The position numbers and the translations under genes were made by a program. The notes below the pieces were generated by a model, which searched no databases, was not told where the DNA came from, and saw only the letters and a list, made by a program, of their open reading frames with translations. This document shows, piece by piece, positions 19,825 through 28,236 of a stretch of 29,877 bases of DNA (within the stretch, counting starts at the first letter, position 1; each line of letters starts with the position of its first letter). The stretch comes from Entophlyctis helioformis (Eukaryota > Chytridiomycota > Chytridiomycetes > Chytridiales > Chytriomycetaceae). The DNA is taken from positions 1 to 29,877 of the forward strand of contig JAHLKH010000257.1 of NCBI GenBank assembly GCA_025526915.1, in the 5' to 3' direction.

Positions 19825-20830
19825 GAAGGTGTTGGTGCTGGGGTGTGTGCTGGGGTTGTGTGCTGGGGAGGCTGGGCAGGTGCAGGTGCAAGTGCGTGAT
19901 GATGTGGACAGGCCAGAGGGTTTTAACGGCAGACTGGCGACGGATCGACTCGCATGGATGGGTTGTGGTGGGCAACGGCAGATCGTGGAATGCGACAGAT
20001 GCCGCCATGGATTGCGGCCACTTGGAGTGGACTGCAACGCTCCACGCACGCACGCAGGCAGGCAGCCATGGCACGTCATCGCATGCACACGCAGCAGTGG
20101 CCGTGAGGGATTGCCAGTGCACGATGCCGCCAATCCGGTCAGCCAGCAGCACCAATGCGGGATGTCTGCATCTGTGTTGACGGGCACAGATGCAGCAGCA
20201 CATCCAGCGACAGGCACTTGGCTGGCGCGGATGGACAGCCGCTGCAGATGCGCTGAGATGGTGGGACTTTGTGATGGCGGCAGCAGTGGTGGCAGAGCAT
20301 TTACCCCGCTCGCAGCTCCGCTCGCTGCCGGCGGTTTCAGCAGCAGCAGCAGCAGCAGCAGCGACGACAGCAGCTGGAAACGAGTGCACGTGCCGCCACG
20401 TGCGTGTGTCGGAGCGTGGAGCAGTGGCATCCGATGGACGGCAGATGGCAGCGATGCATTCAGATCCAGGCGATCCAGGCGATCCAGGCGATGGCAGCGA
20501 TGGCAGCGATGGCGTGCAGGGAACAGCAGCAGACGGTCATGCGATGCCACTGGTGCACGCTGCTGTGAGCGGTCTCGACGAGCAGGACTGCGCAGCCAGC
20601 ACGCCGTTCAATCCTCGCCGATCCAGTCTGCGGCAGCCACTCGGCAGCCACCATGAAACCACACGACAGCCAGCGGCGGAATGCACCACAACCCCACACG
20701 CCTCTTCCGTCCGCTGCTCGCATGACGCAGACACGACGCTCGCATGTGAATGCGCGCAGTCCAAGTCCGCCACGTGCCGCTCGCGTGTGCGCTGTCGTGC
20801 CCATCGCCGTGCACACAGTAAGCTTCCTGC
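19825..20830. other. Large intergenic spacer between deacetylase and ammonium transporter
   Basis: About 1 kb without a convincing gene. Long ORFs exist on both strands but lack family similarity or coding-like codon bias. Contains a (CAG)n run at 20339-20361 and 9-bp tandem repeats (gatccaggc x3, then gatggcagc) at 20463-20514. The left end serves as leader and promoter for the deacetylase (CA-rich on the minus strand). Confidence 0.55.
20463..20514. repeat. 9-bp tandem repeats (gatccaggc / gatggcagc)
   Basis: Three copies of gatccaggc are followed by two and a half copies of gatggcagc, in the spacer upstream of the ammonium transporter. Confidence 0.8.
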
Positions 20831-20912
20831 TATCGGCCAATCAGAACGAAGCATCGGCTGCGTATCGCTGGCGCTGCGTATCTGCGCATATCCGACAGGC
20901 GGATGCGATAAG
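20831..20912 (+). promoter_or_regulatory. GATA-site cluster plus CCAAT box upstream of the ammonium transporter
   Basis: GATA cores (either strand) occur at 20831-20834, 20863-20866, 20879-20882, 20889-20892 and 20907-20910. Two match the fuller HGATAR consensus (CGATAG at the first, CGATAAG at the last). CCAATCA lies at 20837-20843. In fungi, GATA factors of the AreA/Nit2/Gln3 type switch on ammonium permeases under nitrogen limitation. The cluster ends 45 bp before the TATA box. Role inferred. Confidence 0.5.
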
Positions 20913-20957
20913 ACCATCGACGCTGCTGCCGCCGTGCACAACCATTCCCGCCAGCCC

Positions 20958-20963
20958 TATAAA
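20958..20963 (+). promoter_or_regulatory. TATA box of the ammonium transporter
   Basis: TATAAA 80 bp upstream of the ATG at 21038, followed by a CA-rich leader (ccacaccaccacaacca). Confidence 0.75.
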
Positions 20964-21037
20964 GGCGTGCCGCCCCCCTTGCCTGCTGCCCCCTGCAGCA
21001 ACAACCCCAACTCACACGATCCACACCACCACAACCA

Positions 21038-22745
21038 ATGGCTGACGCCGCCGCTCCTGCTCCTCCTCCCCCGCCATTCACCGATGGCGGCTTCGCATCC
21101 ACCGGCACGCTGCTGTGGGCCGTCTCGCTCGTGTTCATCATGACGCCTGGCGTCGGTCTGCTGTACTCGGGCATGGCTCGCTCCAAGAACGCGCTGTCGC
21201 TCATCATGACGTCGATGCTCGCCATGGCCATCATCACCTTGCAGGTCCGTGCACTTTGCATTGCCATGCTCTGCCTGGCAATCCACTGCCACGCTCTGCC
21301 TGGCATGCGCTGCCTGGCATCCACCGCCTCGCCAACACCCATCATCGCAGTCACTGACACGCCAGCATCGCAACACCACCTCTCTGCACTGATCTGCCCT
21401 CGTGCAGTGGGTCATCTTTGGCTTCTCATTCACGTTCTCAGAGGGCGGCTCGCCCCTGATGGGCAACTTCCAGTTCGCCGGCCTGCAGAACGTCAGCGAA
21501 AAGGCGCTCAGCGTCGCTCCCGCCATCCCCGGCATCCTCTTTGCCCTGTACCAGATGCAGTTTGCCACGGTCACTCCCGCGCTCATCTTTGGCTCGGTTG
21601 CCGAGCGCATCCGCCTGCTGCCGGCCATGGTCTTCATCTTCGTGTGGAGCACGCTCGTGTACGATCCCGCAGCGTACTGGACGTGGGCATACCGCGGCTG
21701 GCTGCGCAACCTCGACTGTCTCAGCACCACTGCGCTTGACCAGTCGCCGTGCGGTGTCGGCTCGTACGACTATGCCGGAGGCGGTCCCGTGCACATCGCG
21801 TCTGGCTTTGCCGGACTCGCCTACTGCCTGATTCTCGGCAAGCGTCGCCGCGTGGGCCACGACGAGTTCAAGCCGCACAACCTGACCAACGTGTTCCTCG
21901 GCACGGCGCTCATCTGGTTCGGCTGGTTCGGCTTCAACGGCGGCTCTGCAGTCGCCTCGACTCCCCGCGCCGTCATGGCTGCTGCCGTCACGACGATTGC
22001 CGCGTCTGCTGCCGCCGTCACGTGGATGCTCATGGACTATGTGCGCACGGGCAAGTTCTCTGGCCTCGCCTTCTGCTCGGGTGCCGTTGCCGGTCTCGTT
22101 GCCATCACGCCGGCGTCGGGCTTTGTCGCGCCGTGGGCGGCCATCGTCATTGGCATCGCAGGCGGCTTCTGCTGCAACTTAGGCACGCGCGTCAAGGAGG
22201 TGCTCGGCTTTGACGACTCGCTCGATGCGTGGGGTCTGCACGCCATTGGCGGCATTGTTGGCAACATCCTCACGGGTGTGTTTGCGCAAAAGTGGATCGG
22301 CCTGCTCGACGGCACGGCCATCAACGGCGGTGCCATTGACGGCAACCCCAAGCAGCTGCTGTACCAGCTCATTGGCACGGCTGCCATTGCCGCATGGTCG
22401 TTTGTCGGCTCATACATCATCCTATTTGTCATCAACAAGATCCCGGGCCTGCACCTGCGCACGTCCGAGGAGGACGAGGCACTTGGCGGCGATCTTGGCG
22501 AGATGGGCGAGGTTGCATACGAGCTTGTGCCGTCGTCTGATCTTCCCATGATGACGACTGGCCAGACTGCTGTTCTCAAGGACAAGACGACGCCGAGACG
22601 CTGTGATGGCCCGCGTTGCCGCACGATCTGCAGCTGCATGCGGTGCCAGCACCATACCACACCACACCACATCACATACACCCGCCTTGAACAGCGTGTA
22701 CAAACACACAATCACACACATGCGACAATGAATACTCTTTCGTAA
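21038..22745 (+). CDS. Ammonium transporter (Amt/Mep family)
   Basis: Two exons: 21038-21244 and 21408-22745; intron 163 nt, GT-AG, after IITLQ. About 515 aa as read, with 11 expected membrane helices. Hallmarks: TPGVGLLYSGMARSKN in helix 1, FGFSFTFSEGG, the signature YDYAGGGPVHIASG containing the first pore histidine, and GLHAIGGIVGNILTG with the second. Trimeric ammonium/ammonia channel of the plasma membrane for nitrogen scavenging. The N-terminus (ADAAAPAPPPPP) is short. The last 45 or so residues read like transcribed 3' UTR (His/Thr-rich from CACA repeats). A single missing base near 22598 would instead end the protein at TGA 22605-22607, after ETL. Upstream GATA cluster and TATA box fit nitrogen control. 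Convergent with the dehydrogenase (60 bp between stops). Confidence 0.93.
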
Positions 22746-22805
22746 TGCCACAACGCTTTCTTTATGCACACCAGTGCACATCACACCACTGCCCGTCACA
22801 TTACA

Positions 22806-23819
22806 TCACAGCTTGGCGCCAAAGTCGCCTGGTCGGTTGAGCAGCCGTCCTTCCATACCGCCGTTCAGATCAAGCGACACGCCCGTGATGTTGCCCGACT
22901 GCTCGGCATCGCTCAGGAACACAATGGCCTGCGCCACGTCGGCTGGCTCGGACACCTTCTTGAGCGGCGTGGACGCGAGCGCCTGGAACAGCAGCGACGG
23001 GTCCTGCATGGCTCGCTGCGCCATCGGCGTGCGGATCCATCCGGGCGACACGGTGTTGACGCGAGCGCGAGGGTGCACCTTGACGATCTCGTTCTTGAGC
23101 GAGAGGGCGAGACCGTACATCATGGCCGTCTTGGTGGCCGAGTAGTCTGCATGCCACGCCTCGCCAAACTTGCCTGCCGTTGACCTGCCGCATTCGTGTA
23201 TGTGTGTGTGTGTGTCAGCCGGCCAGTGTGCACCGAGTGCATCCATCCCCGCCACGCCTGCCCCGCACTCGCCCCACAACACAATCGACGGCGCCTCGAG
23301 CGCAGCCGTGCCCGCAGCCTCGATGCCGCGCAGGAATGCCCGCACAAACAGAAACGTGCCGTCCAGGTTGACGGCCATGGTGTTGCGCCAGCGGTCCAGT
23401 GGCATGTCCTTAACTCCCACGTCGGCGGCCGGCCAGATGCCGTGGCAGACCACCAGGATCTCGACAGGCCCAAAGGCCGATGCGCACGCCTCGCGCACGG
23501 CGCTGTCCACGTCGCTCTCGGACGTCACGGCCGCACGGGCAAGCCGGGTCTGCGACGGGAACTGCGCATGCAGCGTCTGTGCGGCGGCGGCATTGCTGTT
23601 GAAGTGCAGTGTGACGAGGCTGCCGCGCTCTGTCGGCCGTTGCAGGTGGTTGGACGGCCGTGTGTGAGTGAGTGCCACTGTGTGGATGGGGCGATGGGCT
23701 GCCAGACGGGAGCCAGCGGCCAGACGGGGACGCCACTCACTGACAAAGGCTTCGGCCGTGGCCAGGCCCACACCGCCGCTTGCGCCAGTGATGAAGACGT
23801 GCTTTGCGCCGAGTCCCAT
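22806..23819 (-). CDS. Short-chain dehydrogenase/reductase (SDR)
   Basis: Three exons on minus: 23819-23741, 23629-23269, 23184-22806; 272 aa, the classical SDR size. Nucleotide-binding TGASGGVG near the N-terminus, VCHGIW in place of NNAG, active-site Ser in the WGESTAGKFG region, catalytic YSATK, then VSPGWIRTPM and a C-terminal DLNGGM typical of 3-oxoacyl-ACP-reductase-like members. The N-terminal KRGSLVTL segment suggests NADP(H) preference. The substrate cannot be read. Both introns (111 and 84 nt) are multiples of three without in-frame stops, so a naive ORF reads through them; they were recognised by SDR alignment. Start at MGLGAKH (CACCATGG context); an in-frame ATG at 23897 is possible. 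Confidence 0.88.
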   Translation of the reverse strand: MGLGAKHVFITGASGGVGLATAEAFVSEWRPRLAAGSRLAAHRPIHTVALTHTRPSNHLQRPTERGSLVTLHFNSNAAAAQTLHAQFPSQTRLARAAVTSESDVDSAVREACASAFGPVEILVVCHGIWPAADVGVKDMPLDRWRNTMAVNLDGTFLFVRAFLRGIEAAGTAALEAPSIVLWGECGAGVAGMDALGAHWPADTHTHIHECGRSTAGKFGEAWHADYSATKTAMMYGLALSLKNEIVKVHPRARVNTVSPGWIRTPMAQRAMQDPSLLFQALASTPLKKVSEPADVAQAIVFLSDAEQSGNITGVSLDLNGGMEGRLLNRPGDFGAKL

Positions 23820-23915
23820 GGTGCTGCGCTGCTCTGCGATGGCTGGCTTGCTGGCTTGCAGGCAACGTTGGATCTGCTGCCGAGCTGCCGGCGACATGCA
23901 GCGGGTTTATTAGAG

Positions 23916-23983
23916 GCACTCTGTCGCTGTGCACTCTCTCGCTGTGCACTCTCTCGCTGTGCACTCTGTCGCTGTGCACTCTG
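23916..23983. repeat. 15-bp minisatellite upstream of the dehydrogenase
   Basis: Four full copies of GCACTCTSTCGCTGT (S = G or C) plus a partial fifth, in the 209-bp gap between the SDR start and the Nudix stop. It overlaps the presumed SDR promoter, next to a TAATAAA motif (minus strand, about 23908-23914). Confidence 0.85.
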
Positions 23984-24028
23984 CCGATCCCATGCCTGCC
24001 TGCCTGCGACAGACAGCCGCACGAGAGA

Positions 24029-25086
24029 TCACAGATGGCCGTTGCGCTTGAGCCAGTCGGTGGCCATGAGCGTGGTCTGCACGGCGGGCAGCATGACCAG
24101 CCCGCGCAGGATGTGCTGCTGCAGATCATCGAGCGACAGGTCCACCACTTGAATGTTTTCTGATCGTGCCATACGGATGCCAGACCATGCCGTACGGAAG
24201 CCATACAGATGCCATCGCGCAGCTCGTCAGCAGTGCGATCCCACGCCAGAACACATCGGACAGCCACGCTCACTCACCCTCTGCGTCGCGCTCTCGAGGC
24301 GTCAGGTCGTCGTCGGCATCCAGCACCAAGAACGGCACAAACTTGTTGCGGCACCACTTGAGCTCGGGGATGCCGTCGTGGTCGTCTGGAATGAGACGGA
24401 TCCACACTCCGTTGTGCAGACGCGCCTCTTCAGACAGCTCGTGCTGCGCCGTCTCGAGGATGCTGCCGCAGACAGCGATCAGCCCAATGCATCCCAATGC
24501 GGTCCAATGCAGTCCAGTGCAGTCCAGCGCAGTCCAGTGTGCACTCACTCCTTGTGCTTGTTTGGATCAAAGCCGCCGGCGGTCAGCGAGTACGTCTGCA
24601 GTTGCCAGGTCAGCGTGTGAGCTGCAGCCAGATCTGGGCCAGAGCGAGGCGACGGCGTGCCGCACGGTCTCACCATGACATTGGGGCCCTGTGCGTACTC
24701 GATGATCACACGCACTGTCTTCTGCTCTCGCGGGCTGCCGTCAGCCGCGGCACAGACATGCAAGCACAGCAGGTCCATCATGTGCGACAGGCGCACCCAA
24801 GAGCATGCGCACCGTCTTGGTGTTGAAGGGAAACACCGTGGCAAACGTCGGCACGTGTGTGTTGTGTCCGGCAACGTCCCTGTGCAGGCAGACCGCCAGC
24901 TCGTCAGATCCGCACAGCAGCATGCATGCACACAGAGCAGCTGCCGCACCAGTCGATCTCTCTGCCGTCGGCAAAGCGCACTCGGCGGCTCCACACAGAC
25001 AGAAACCGCTTGTATGCGCGCTCTTCGGCGACAATGGGAAGCTGCTGGCGGCTCTCGACCATGTGGTGCAGGCTCTGCTCCGACAT
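24029..25086 (-). CDS. Nudix hydrolase
   Basis: Six small exons on minus: 25086-24950, 24879-24813, 24721-24674, 24595-24549, 24462-24278, 24159-24029; introns of 70, 91, 78, 86 and 118 nt, all GT-AG; 204 aa. Reads RAYKRFLSVWSRRVRF, REIDWDVAGHNTHVPTFATVFPFNTKTKTVRVIIEYAQGP, YSLTAGGFDPNKHKDILETAQHELSEEARL, then a C-terminal helix HILRGLVMLPAVQTTLMATDWL. The Nudix motif is degenerate: the usual RE is HE, the G before the final hydrophobic is replaced, but the catalytic Glu pair (HELSEEA) remains. Probably cleaves a nucleoside diphosphate linked to another group (ADP-sugar type) with Mg2+. Head-to-head with TatD, 195 bp apart. Exon phases all close, which supports the model. Confidence 0.88.
24482..24541. 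repeat. 10-bp tandem repeat in Nudix intron 4
   Basis: Five to six degenerate copies of GCAGTCCAGT/GCATCCCAAT fill most of the 86-nt intron between exons 4 and 5 of the Nudix gene. Confidence 0.75.
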
Positions 25087-25281
25087 GGCTTCGGCCCAGG
25101 TGGCTGCAGGTGGCTTTGCGGCTGTCTGCGTCGGTGTTCTGGCAGGCAGCTCGGCAGGTGTTCTGGCAGGTGGCTCGGCAGGCAGCTTGGAGTGTAGCGC
25201 AGCGCAGCCGCCAAAGTGACGACCAAGTGGTGCAAGCGTGTTGCGCGACTTGGCGGCAATCTCGAGCGTGTCCACGGCAGC
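25087..25281. promoter_or_regulatory. Bidirectional promoter between Nudix and TatD genes
   Basis: 195 bp between divergent ATGs. No TATA box. Contains repeated ggcaggtg/ctcggcagg blocks (25134-25190) of unknown meaning. Confidence 0.4.
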
Positions 25282-26457
25282 ATGGACGGCAACTTGGACG
25301 GCAACTTGGACGGCTGTGCGCTGCAACTGGACAGACGGCGCCGCACGCTGCAGCCACGGCCGGCACCGCTCGTCGACTGCCATGCGCACTTTTATCCGCC
25401 CAACTTCTCGCTGCAGGAGATCCACGAGTGGTCGGCAGCCGCAGCACCAACGTCGCTGCTTGTGCATCAGGACACGGCCAGCCAGCCGTGCGACCCTGCC
25501 GTCGTGCTGGTGGTGCCCGAGACGCTCGCCGACTGCCGCACGGTGCTGGACATTGCCGCCAGCGTGCCGGGATACCTGCCGTGTGTGGGTCTGCATCCTG
25601 TGCAGCCCATGCCACTGCATCCCGTGCAACCCATGCCACTGCCTCCCGCGCAGCCATGGCCAGCAGACCGCCATCCGACAGCGTCTGCACGGTCTGCCAC
25701 GCTGGACGATCTGCAGCCGGTCCTGGATCTGCTGGCGGATCCGGCCGTCACATCCCGCATTGCAGCCATTGGCGAGTGCGGACTGGACTTTTCGCCGCAC
25801 GTCTTGGAGGCATCGCTGTCGCTGTCGCTCTCTCGCGGCACGGGCGACGGCCAGCCAGCCGCAGCCACAACCGCAGCCACAACCGCAGTCACAGGCAGCA
25901 CGAGCAGCAAGAAGAAGGATCCAGCAAGACACGATCACATCAAAGCCGTTCAGCGCCAGATCTTCCAGGCGCACATTGACGCATCGCAGCGGCTGCACAT
26001 CCCGCTCAACGTGCACTCGCGCTCAGCCGGCCACCACGCGCTGTCGCAGCTGGCCGCCAGCCAGCCACACCAAGGCGCACTGCTGCACGCCTTTGACGGA
26101 AAGCCGTCGTACGCCGTGCAGGCGGCCGCCATGCAGGCGTTGCACGACTTTCCGTCGCGGCTCATGTTCTCGGTGGCGCCGATCGTCGTGCGCGATGCAG
26201 GCATGCAGGCATGGGTGAAGATGGTGCCGCTGGATGCACTTGTGATCGAGACGGATGCGCCGGCACTTGCGAGTGTCAAGGGAGCGCGCAACAGCGTGCG
26301 CAATGCGAGCGAGGCCGTGGCGGCCGTGGCGGACATCAAGGGAGTGGATGTTGGCACGGTGAGGCAAGTGACGACGGAGAATGCGGCACGTCTGTTTCCG
26401 GCTGTGCGCGCGTATCTGGAGTCTCACCACAGCTGGACATCCGATACGTTCACCTGA
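25282..26457 (+). CDS. TatD-family metal-dependent hydrolase/DNase
   Basis: Single exon, 391 aa, longer than the usual 260-320. Metal ligands of the TatD TIM barrel are all present: DCHAH (His34, His36), GECGLDF (Glu165), NVHSR (His245), LHAFDG (His269) and IETDAP (Asp325). Family members are 3'-5' exonucleases acting in DNA repair and apoptotic DNA degradation. Extra length comes from two disordered inserts: a repeated octapeptide HPVQPMPL (near 25591-25650) and a Gln/Pro/Ala/Thr plus SSKKKD segment (25830-25940). The start ATG at 25282 gives MDGNLDGNLDG, itself a 15-bp repeat. An upstream GTG-initiated reading is unlikely. Tail after AYLESHHSW is short. Confidence 0.9.
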   Translation: MDGNLDGNLDGCALQLDRRRRTLQPRPAPLVDCHAHFYPPNFSLQEIHEWSAAAAPTSLLVHQDTASQPCDPAVVLVVPETLADCRTVLDIAASVPGYLPCVGLHPVQPMPLHPVQPMPLPPAQPWPADRHPTASARSATLDDLQPVLDLLADPAVTSRIAAIGECGLDFSPHVLEASLSLSLSRGTGDGQPAAATTAATTAVTGSTSSKKKDPARHDHIKAVQRQIFQAHIDASQRLHIPLNVHSRSAGHHALSQLAASQPHQGALLHAFDGKPSYAVQAAAMQALHDFPSRLMFSVAPIVVRDAGMQAWVKMVPLDALVIETDAPALASVKGARNSVRNASEAVAAVADIKGVDVGTVRQVTTENAARLFPAVRAYLESHHSWTSDTFT

Positions 26458-26700
26458 GCCGCTTCCATGGCACTCGCACGCTGTTGTTGGCAGGTTGGGC
26501 AGTCGGGCAGCTTGTGCAGCTTGGGCAGCTGGAGAGATGACTGGGCTGATGGACATACAAACAGATACTCGAGCAGATGAGCAACCAGACGGTTGGCTGG
26601 ACAGCGGCTTCATTAAATTATTCAACATTTGCAGTGGTCGAAGAACGCTCAGCAAGGCAGGGCAGCGAGTGGCATGTGCAGAGACAGAAGAAGACTGGAT
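26458..26700. other. Spacer 3' of TatD
   Basis: No feature beyond AT-richer sequence (attaaattattcaac at 26612-26626) that may serve as polyadenylation region for the convergent genes. Confidence 0.4.
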
Positions 26701-26812
26701 CTACTGCATGCGCTGCATGAGCGGCATGGGCGACGTTGCGTTGACTGCAGAGACAGCAGGCGTGTCAGTCAAGGCCAGATCACAGGCAGAGTGGCGGGGA
26801 GAGGTGGGCAAC

Positions 26813-27175
26813 TCACAAAACTTGGGATCCTTCTGTGCGAGTGCGATCAGCTGCTTGGACGACATGCCGATCTTGGAGCTGGGGCAGCATGGACTGGCGA
26901 GCGAGTGCGCTGGACGCAGCAGGGGTGGCAGTGGCAGTGGCAGTGGCAGTCGCAGTGGCAGTCGCAGTCGAAGGTGCGGCCAGTGTCGAGAGTGTGTCAA
27001 GAGTGTTCTCGAGTGCGAGGGACAGCTTGTCGGCAGCTTCGCTTGCGATTGTGGGAGTGGCCGACTTGCGCCGGAAGACCGCCTTGAGTTTGGACTTGAG
27101 GCCGGCGGGCTTGCTGGGGGACATGATCGGGGCAGCAGGCTGGGCGGTCGAGTGGGCGAGAGCGATGGAAGGCAT
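26813..27175 (-). CDS. Small TATA-driven Thr/Ala-repeat ORF, function unknown
   Basis: Simple reading: 120 aa from ATG 27175 (MPSIALAHSTAQPAAP) to the stop at 26813. Contains a basic stretch KPAGLKSKLKAVFRRKSATP, an amphipathic helix SEAADKLSLALENTLDTLSTLAA, and a Thr-Ala run encoded by a CCACTG hexamer repeat (about 26930-26970). Alternative: a second exon pair in another frame (MSSKQLIALAQKDPKF, intron 26816-26745 with GTGAGT donor and CTCTGCAG acceptor, then FNATSPMPLMQRMQ-stop at 26701) looks spliced and coding-like. Joining it to the first part needs an extra unexplained frame change near 26900. No family recognised. A TATA box 69 bp upstream supports transcription from this strand. Confidence 0.45.
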   Translation of the reverse strand: MPSIALAHSTAQPAAPIMSPSKPAGLKSKLKAVFRRKSATPTIASEAADKLSLALENTLDTLSTLAAPSTATATATATATATATPAASSALARQSMLPQLQDRHVVQAADRTRTEGSQVL

Positions 27176-27179
27176 TTGT

Positions 27180-27211
27180 GCTGGTTTGGCTGGTTTGGCT
27201 GGTTTGGCTGG
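27180..27211. repeat. 9-bp tandem repeat in the leader of the small ORF
   Basis: Three copies of CCAGCCAAA (minus strand) lie directly before the ATG at 27175, forming a CA-rich, G-poor leader like those of hsp20 and the ammonium transporter. Confidence 0.75.
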
Positions 27212-27243
27212 TTGATGTGAGTGCAACGTCCGTGAATGGCCGG

Positions 27244-27251
27244 CTTTTATA
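27244..27251 (-). promoter_or_regulatory. TATA box of the small Thr/Ala ORF
   Basis: TATAAAAG on the minus strand, 69 bp before the ATG at 27175, within the spacing range of the other TATA genes here. Confidence 0.65.
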
Positions 27252-27912
27252 CTCGCTGCGGTGCACAGCACGGCACAGCCAGTCAGATGCAGCCAGTCAG
27301 ATGCAGCCAACGCATCAGGCATCGAGTGAGTCGAGCGACACGTTGCATTCGTGCCATCGAGTGACGTGGCATGCCCTTTTCGCCACGTGGCGTGCACAGC
27401 CTGGCGAGCGAAAAAACGCATTGAGGCTTGCAGCATGCAGACTTGAAACTCGGGCCAGCTGTGCCGGTCGGGCCAGTCGGAGCCAGTCGGAGCCAGTTGT
27501 GCCGGTCGGGCCACTCAGGCCAGTCTGATTGTGGTGCACAGCAGCCTGCTCGCCCGCTGCATCCGCCTTTGCTGTCTGGTGTGATGTCCTCTGTGTGTTG
27601 CATCTGCTGTGCCACTTGCCGGCCGCTCTGAATGCAGTCGCTCTCTGCAGCGTGTGCGGCTTGACGGTCGAGGGCAGACAGCAGGGCAGCATGGTCAGGT
27701 GTGCTGCAGACATGTCGCTGGCCATCAGCCGTGCGTCCACTACCGGCGTGTGTCCATTGTGCTGTGCTCAAGTACTGCACAAACGCCGTCTGTGTGAGTG
27801 CACAGCACGATCCACTGCCACCACACTGCCACATATGCCACCACCACACAGCCGTGGCTGTCGACCCTTGTGCTTGCGTGTCTGTGGTTGTGTCTGGTTG
27901 TGGAGGCTGGCT
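27252..27912. other. Region without a resolved gene
   Basis: Several short repeats (gccagtcagatgca twice near 27278-27307; gccagtcgg/gtgccggtcggg blocks 27460-27514). Short + strand stretches such as MSLAISRASTTGVCPLCC near 27712 could be 5' exons of the fragment that follows, but no consistent exon chain was found. Confidence 0.35.
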
Positions 27913-28220
27913 TGGTCGCTCAAGAAGGCAGCAATCCTCAGCCAGAGTGGCCGCAGCCTGGTGCTCATCAACCAGTGCAGGTAGCTGCTTCCAAGCTCGA
28001 GAACAGCGCGTCAGATGCCGCCTTGACGACCATGAAGATCAACAAGAACGCTCGCGACGCTGACCAGACATGTGCTCGAGTCGGCACGCCGCTGCTTGTC
28101 TGATCTCTGCCATCTGCCATGCCAGCCGGCCTCGATGGCATCTTTCCCAACACATCGCTCGTCGAGATCAACCATCTGGGTCATGCGGGCCGGATGCCAA
28201 GATGGAGCGATCATCAATGA
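27913..28220 (+). CDS. 3' coding fragment of an unrecognised + strand gene
   Basis: Codons here show the C/G-ending bias of neighbouring genes. The segment SLKKAAILSQSGRSLVLINQ, then (after one missing base near 27981) VAASKLENSASDAALTTMKINKNARDADQT, reaches a donor-like GTGCTC at 28072. A 54-nt intron ending TGCCATGCCAG (28125) joins in frame to GLDGIFPNTSLVEINHLGHAGRMPRW and a TGA at 28218-28220. The stop lies 16 bp from the convergent RhoGAP stop, tight but in keeping with this region. No 5' end or family found. The antisense frame is also open but has poor codon bias. Confidence 0.35.
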
Positions 28221-28236
28221 GCACCTGATTAGTAGT

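Noticed and set aside
19823..20656. 277-codon + strand ORF beginning MKVLVLGCVLGLCAGEAG, resembling a signal peptide
   Set aside because: It starts by overlapping the deacetylase ATG on the opposite strand, is rich in GTG/TGG repeats and CAG runs, lacks any family motif and lacks the C/G-ending codon bias of neighbours.
22608..22745. His/Thr-rich C-terminal tail of the ammonium transporter as a functional domain
   Set aside because: It is encoded by CACA-type repeats typical of untranslated sequence here, and a single missing base near 22598 would end the protein earlier. The long stop is kept in the feature only because it is the literal reading.
23916..23983. CRISPR-like array
   Set aside because: Units are contiguous 15-bp tandem copies without spacers; this is a minisatellite in a eukaryotic promoter.
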